Source of the DNA: DASYAN01 sp036501345
GTDB lineage: Bacteria > Chloroflexota > Ktedonobacteria > Ktedonobacterales > Ktedonobacteraceae
Assembly: GCA_036501345.1 (NCBI GenBank)
Contig: DASYAN010000591.1
Coordinates: forward strand, 1-6,921
Reading direction: 5' to 3'
DNA length: 6,921 nucleotides
The notes under the pieces were generated by a model. The model ran no database searches, was not told the DNA's origin, and saw nothing but the letters and a program-made list of their open reading frames with translations. The position numbers and the translations under genes were made by a program. Below are positions 4,106 through 6,921 of this stretch, piece by piece. Numbering within the stretch: the stretch's first letter is position 1; each line of letters starts with the position of its first letter.

Positions 4106-5029
4106 TCAGTGCTCGCCTCTGCTGTTGGCGTCCGATTTGTATGGTGTAGAGGCTTGCGAGTGCTGGATACAGGTACTCAGGTAGTTCAGGCGACGCCCAA
4201 GTTCCGCTGCTTGCTGCTGGAGTGCCCAGGTATCGGCGATCAGCTCGGCCATTTGCTGATCGATGGATGGCGGATTGGGAAGCAACTTTGGTACCGGATT
4301 CAACGATGACGATGGCACAACCCCAGAGGGTGTGCTTGATGGCGTTTGCGCCTCTGGGAGACCATGATTTGGCTTAGCACTAAGTTGCCCATTTAAAGCA
4401 ACTGGTACCAGGGTCTGATCTGGTTGCGACGGCTGATCTGGTTGCGATGGCTGAACTTGTGTATGTGTTGTTTGGATTTGCCAAACAGGTGTTTGTGCTA
4501 CGGACGGGGGCTGCACAGGGAGTGGTCCCTGTATCAGTGTCTCTGTTGTTACAGAGGGCTCGACAAAGGTCACCGCTTCCTGGTCGGCTCTTGGCGTAGG
4601 GAATAATGGCGCCTGTGTCCCAAGGAATGGCGCCTGTGTCCCAAGGAATGGCGTCTGTGTCCCAGGGAATGGTGCCTGTGTTCCAGGGAATGACGCTTGT
4701 GCCCCAGGGAATGACGCTTGTGCCCCAGGGAATGACGCTTGTGCCCCAGGGAATGGTAGCTGTGTCATTGTCGATGTAGAAGGCCTTGCAAGGTCTGCAG
4801 TTTGCTTGTTGGCTGCCGACACAGGGAATGGTACTTGTGGTACAGGGAATGCTGTCGCCTGTGCCTTTAGTGGTGCAGAGGGCCTTGCAAGGTCTGCAGC
4901 TTGCTCGTTGGCTGCAGATTTGTGCACCACCTGTTGCTTTGGTTGACTGGGTTTTCCCTTGCTTCTAAGCAGGAAAAGGGCAGCTACTAAAGCAAGGACG
5001 CCTATTGCAATAAGTCCCTCAGGCATCAC
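4106..5029 (-). CDS. Membrane-anchored proline/glutamine-rich low-complexity protein
   Basis: A 307-residue protein with no recognised enzyme domain. Residues 5-22 (GLIAIGVLALVAALFLLR) form an N-terminal membrane anchor followed by a basic stop (SKGKPSQPK). The middle, 30-250, is Pro/Gln/Thr/Ser-rich and surely extended. It carries SAANEQAADLARPS and SAANKQTADLARPS, then seven heptapeptides of the type FPGAQAS/FPGTQAP/FLGTQAP (about 93-140), and SQPDQP twice. Residues 255-289 (DQQMAELIADTWALQQQAAEL onward) form a predicted coiled coil. The start is GTG at 5029 or ATG at 5026, 6 or 9 nt after AGGAG. An ATG at 5031 is out of frame and stops at once. The gene begins 16 bp after the HlyD-like gene, so the two are almost certainly cotranscribed. 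It may be a spacer or wall-associated partner of the exporter; no function is assigned. Confidence 0.7.
   Translation of the reverse strand: MMPEGLIAIGVLALVAALFLLRSKGKPSQPKQQVVHKSAANEQAADLARPSAPLKAQATAFPVPQVPFPVSAANKQTADLARPSTSTMTQLPFPGAQASFPGAQASFPGAQASFPGTQAPFPGTQTPFLGTQAPFLGTQAPLFPTPRADQEAVTFVEPSVTTETLIQGPLPVQPPSVAQTPVWQIQTTHTQVQPSQPDQPSQPDQTLVPVALNGQLSAKPNHGLPEAQTPSSTPSGVVPSSSLNPVPKLLPNPPSIDQQMAELIADTWALQQQAAELGRRLNYLSTCIQHSQASTPYKSDANSRGEH
4605..4751. repeat. 21-bp tandem repeat (coding minisatellite), seven units
   Basis: Seven consecutive 21-bp units begin at 4605, 4626, 4647, 4668, 4689, 4710 and 4731, with a partial eighth at 4752. The last three are identical (AATGACGCTTGTGCCCCAGG plus G) and the first two are identical to each other. 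On the minus strand each unit encodes one heptapeptide, FPGAQAS and variants. Unit length is a multiple of three, so copy-number change would keep the frame. Confidence 0.9.
4779..4915. repeat. Duplicated 38-bp segments in the proline-rich gene
   Basis: Segment 4779-4816 recurs at 4878-4915, with starts 99 bp apart and only a few mismatches. Both contain the palindrome CCTTGCAAGG and encode SAAN(E/K)Q(A/T)ADLARPS on the minus strand. The 99-bp offset is 33 codons, so this is an in-frame internal duplication older than the 21-bp repeat array. Confidence 0.75.
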
Positions 5030-5045
5030 ATATAGCTCCTTTTAA

Positions 5046-5744
5046 TCAATGTAAGTGAATAGTTACTTCTGCACTCATACCGGGAACGAGAGCATTGCCG
5101 CTAGTACCAGCCAGAGATACAACCACAGGGATACGTTGTCCCACCTTTGTGAAATTGCCGTCGGCATAGTCTGTAGTTGGCAGCAAAGAGAACTGGCTCG
5201 CGGTAGACTGAACGATCTGCTGGATAGAGCCAGTGTAGGTCGTGCTGCTATAAGCATCGACGTGGACATCAACCTGCTGGCCCGTCTTCACATTGTTGAT
5301 TGTGGTCTCATCGATGTATGCAGTGACAGTCGGGGTGGTAAGATCAGCGATCTCAGCAAGCGGAAGACCTAGTGTTACATTCTGCCCCTGCACTGCGGAA
5401 AGCTGAATGACGGTACCTGCAATCGGGCTGGTCACGTCAGTAATTTGATTGACATTTGTTGGTGCGATAACGTTGGTAGCAGTAGTTGGTGTGGGAGTAC
5501 TGGTTGGCGCAGCAGTACTGATCGTGCCAATGATCTGTCCAGCGTTGATGGTTTGACCCAGTTTGGCATTGAGTGCTGTGAGTTGGCCAGATTGCGAGCT
5601 GTTGATGTTCAATGTCTGCCCGGTTACCTGGGCGTCATCGGTCGTATAATAGTTGTAGCCATTGTAGATCCAGTAGCCGATACCACCAGCTATGGCCAGG
5701 ATGCTAACTGAAATTAATACAGAGACGAGTATCATCCGACTCAT
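5046..5744 (-). CDS. HlyD/EmrA-type membrane fusion (adaptor) protein, short form
   Basis: A 232-residue adaptor of an MFS-type multidrug exporter. Residues 5-29 are the N-terminal membrane anchor. YTTDDAQVTGQ (33-43) is the characteristic opening of EmrA-like adaptors. Two half-motifs of a lipoyl domain follow: SSQSGQLTALNAKLGQTINAGQIIGTI (49-75) and VTSPIAGTVIQLSAVQGQNVTLGLPLAEI (104-132). They are separated only by a Thr/Pro-rich linker (80-100). The beta-barrel part spans about 137-232 and includes VGQRIPVVVSL and LVPGMSAEVTIHL. E. coli EmrA, about 390 residues, has a long alpha-helical hairpin between the lipoyl halves to reach TolC; its absence fits a cell without an outer membrane. AAAGGAG lies 10 nt upstream of the ATG. 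The gene is downstream of the DHA2 exporter and upstream of the proline-rich gene, on the same strand. Confidence 0.85.
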   Translation of the reverse strand: MSRMILVSVLISVSILAIAGGIGYWIYNGYNYYTTDDAQVTGQTLNINSSQSGQLTALNAKLGQTINAGQIIGTISTAAPTSTPTPTTATNVIAPTNVNQITDVTSPIAGTVIQLSAVQGQNVTLGLPLAEIADLTTPTVTAYIDETTINNVKTGQQVDVHVDAYSSTTYTGSIQQIVQSTASQFSLLPTTDYADGNFTKVGQRIPVVVSLAGTSGNALVPGMSAEVTIHLH

Positions 5745-5766
5745 AATATGAGTGCTCCTTTCAATT

Positions 5767-5794
5767 ATGAAAATGCCAATATGAAAATGCCAAT
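5767..5794. repeat. 14-bp perfect tandem duplication between exporter and adaptor genes
   Basis: ATGAAAATGCCAAT occurs twice head to tail in the 75-bp gap between the MFS stop and the adaptor start. It could be a regulator site, a replication-slippage duplication that lengthens the gap, or part of a promoter for the adaptor gene. No terminator hairpin is seen in the gap, so read-through from the MFS gene is likely. Confidence 0.6.
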
Positions 5795-5819
5795 ATAAAG
5801 AGCTGAAATCTGTGGGCTC

Positions 5820-6921
5820 TTATCCACCGATCATAGCCTCCTCAAGTATTCGACGCTCCTCTTCTTGCTCTTCTTGGGTTCGTGGCTGGTCTTGTTGCGC
5901 TGCTTTCTTGCGTCCTCCGACAAATAGCGAGGCTATGATAGCTGCGATTGCCAGCGCCAGTGTGAACCAGAAGGCATCATGGATAGCCAGGAGAGAGCCT
6001 TGCAGTTGGAGCTCTCCGCTAATGAGCTGCAGTGCTGCGGATTGTGCGGCAGCAAATGATGCTCCCCGTGATATGAAAAGGGCTTCTAGTTCTCTGATTA
6101 TTTGCGCAAGCGGGGAGTTCGCAGTGACCTGTTCGGCCAGATGGCTGTAGTGGATTGAACCCTGTGTTTGCACCATTGTAGAGAGCACGGCAACTCCTAG
6201 CGAACTGCCGACGAAACGCACGACAGTAGAGACTGAGCTAGCTTGCGCCAGACGCCGGGCTGGAATCTCTGCCAGGGCTGAGACCATCAATGGTTGTATA
6301 CACAGACCGATACCCAGTCCGCGCATGATCAGCGAGAACTGGAGGCTATCCACTGGACTGATAACTGTGATGGAGGTAAACTGCCAACTGGCAATTCCCA
6401 GGATGATTAGGCCAGGGATAACCACCGCACGGACTCCAACTTTGTCTACCAATCGTCCACCGACAACAACGGCAACCATCGAAGCAAGAGCCTGTGGTAA
6501 CAGGACCAAGCCTGCCTGAAAGGCATTAAGGAGGCGTAATTCTTGCAGGTAGACGGGAACCAAGAATAGACCACCATAGAGCGCAAAGATGACTAGCAGA
6601 CTGGCAAACATACTTGTGCTAAATATGCGACTACTAAATACCCGCAAATCAAGCAGTGGATGCTTTTCATGCTTAGCCAAATTCAACTCGACGAAGACAA
6701 AGATGGTCAGCAGCAAAGCTCCACCAATCACGCAGCCCATGACTTTACTTGAGCCCCAACCATCAGTGCTGGCGTCCGAAAGGCCATAGAGCAAGAGTGC
6801 CAGACCGCTAGTGGAGAGCAGAAAACCTGGTAGATCGAACGTGGTACTCCTTGATCGTTCGCTATCACGTAAGAATAGCGAGCCCAGGATAATGCCAAGG
6901 ATGCCAATAGGCAAATTGATA
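5820..6921 (-). CDS. DHA2 family (EmrB/QacA-type) MFS drug exporter, C-terminal part
   Basis: Proton-driven multidrug efflux protein of the inner membrane. The 5' end is beyond the right edge; about 366 residues are visible, and a full DHA2 protein has about 500 with 14 membrane segments. The visible part opens with INLPIGILGIILGSLFLRD, the conserved N-P-G stretch after TM6. It continues through TM7-TM13, with PLLDLRVF before a new helix pair and GGRLVDKVGVR as the second-half loop motif (G-L-D-G-R). A long extracytoplasmic loop (SIHYSHLAEQVTANSPLAQ onward) precedes the last helix. The C-terminal cytoplasmic tail is unusually charged (GGRKKAAQQDQPRTQEEQEE onward, to EEAMIGG). The adaptor gene follows 75 bp downstream. 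In E. coli the order is emrA-emrB; here the exporter comes first. Confidence 0.9.
   Translation of the reverse strand, partial: INLPIGILGIILGSLFLRDSERSRSTTFDLPGFLLSTSGLALLLYGLSDASTDGWGSSKVMGCVIGGALLLTIFVFVELNLAKHEKHPLLDLRVFSSRIFSTSMFASLLVIFALYGGLFLVPVYLQELRLLNAFQAGLVLLPQALASMVAVVVGGRLVDKVGVRAVVIPGLIILGIASWQFTSITVISPVDSLQFSLIMRGLGIGLCIQPLMVSALAEIPARRLAQASSVSTVVRFVGSSLGVAVLSTMVQTQGSIHYSHLAEQVTANSPLAQIIRELEALFISRGASFAAAQSAALQLISGELQLQGSLLAIHDAFWFTLALAIAAIIASLFVGGRKKAAQQDQPRTQEEQEEERRILEEAMIGG

Noticed and set aside
4605..4915. CRISPR-like array
   Set aside because: The 21-bp units are tandem without spacers, lie in frame within a coding sequence and encode a heptapeptide repeat.
5055..5711. Plus-strand ORFs opposite the HlyD-like gene
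   Set aside because: They are shadows of a well-conserved adaptor gene on the minus strand and have no family resemblance or ribosome binding site.

Overview
The window looks like a chromosomal segment of a large-genome, filamentous Chloroflexota of the Ktedonobacteria type. This is inferred from gene content and style: short REP-like palindromes, a structured RNA resembling the HEARO/omega-RNAs abundant in that group, and a compact HlyD adaptor suited to a cell without an outer membrane. No marker gene proves the taxonomy.

Left part (1-900). A minus-strand unit holds a small XRE/Cro-type repressor (258-488) followed by the first codons of a gene running off the left edge, whose visible N-terminus matches HsdM, the methyltransferase subunit of a type I restriction-modification system. 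Both have recognisable -10 elements, and repeated or palindromic candidate operators lie next to both promoters. Divergently on the plus strand is a short unrecognised ORF (655-900).

Middle (901-2323). About 340 bp without a gene contains two REP-like hairpins. A good sigma-70-type promoter (1243-1271) then leads into roughly 385 nt of dense RNA structure (1351-1735): a closing long-range helix, UUCG, UGCG and GUAA tetraloop hairpins, several long-range helices and one crossing pair (pseudoknot). The size, the structure and the position directly against a ribosome binding site fit a HEARO/omega-RNA, the guide RNA of IscB nucleases. No IscB, IsrB or TnpB follows. The next genes are a translationally coupled pair: a 70-residue ribbon-helix-helix protein and a 121-residue protein with two membrane segments. 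The best candidate for an unusual system is therefore a standalone, possibly trans-acting or repurposed, omega-RNA-like RNA that forms the leader of a regulator-plus-membrane-protein operon.

Right part (2427-6921), all on the minus strand. From upstream to downstream: the C-terminal two thirds or so of a DHA2/EmrB-type multidrug exporter (cut by the right edge), a short EmrA/HlyD-like adaptor, a proline/glutamine-rich membrane-anchored protein with a 21-bp coding minisatellite, and a full-length CCA-adding enzyme/poly(A) polymerase family protein with an HD domain. The first three probably form an export operon. The CCA/PcnB gene has no ATG, GTG or TTG ahead of its catalytic motifs and appears to start at AUU, which recalls the AUU start of E. 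coli pcnB.
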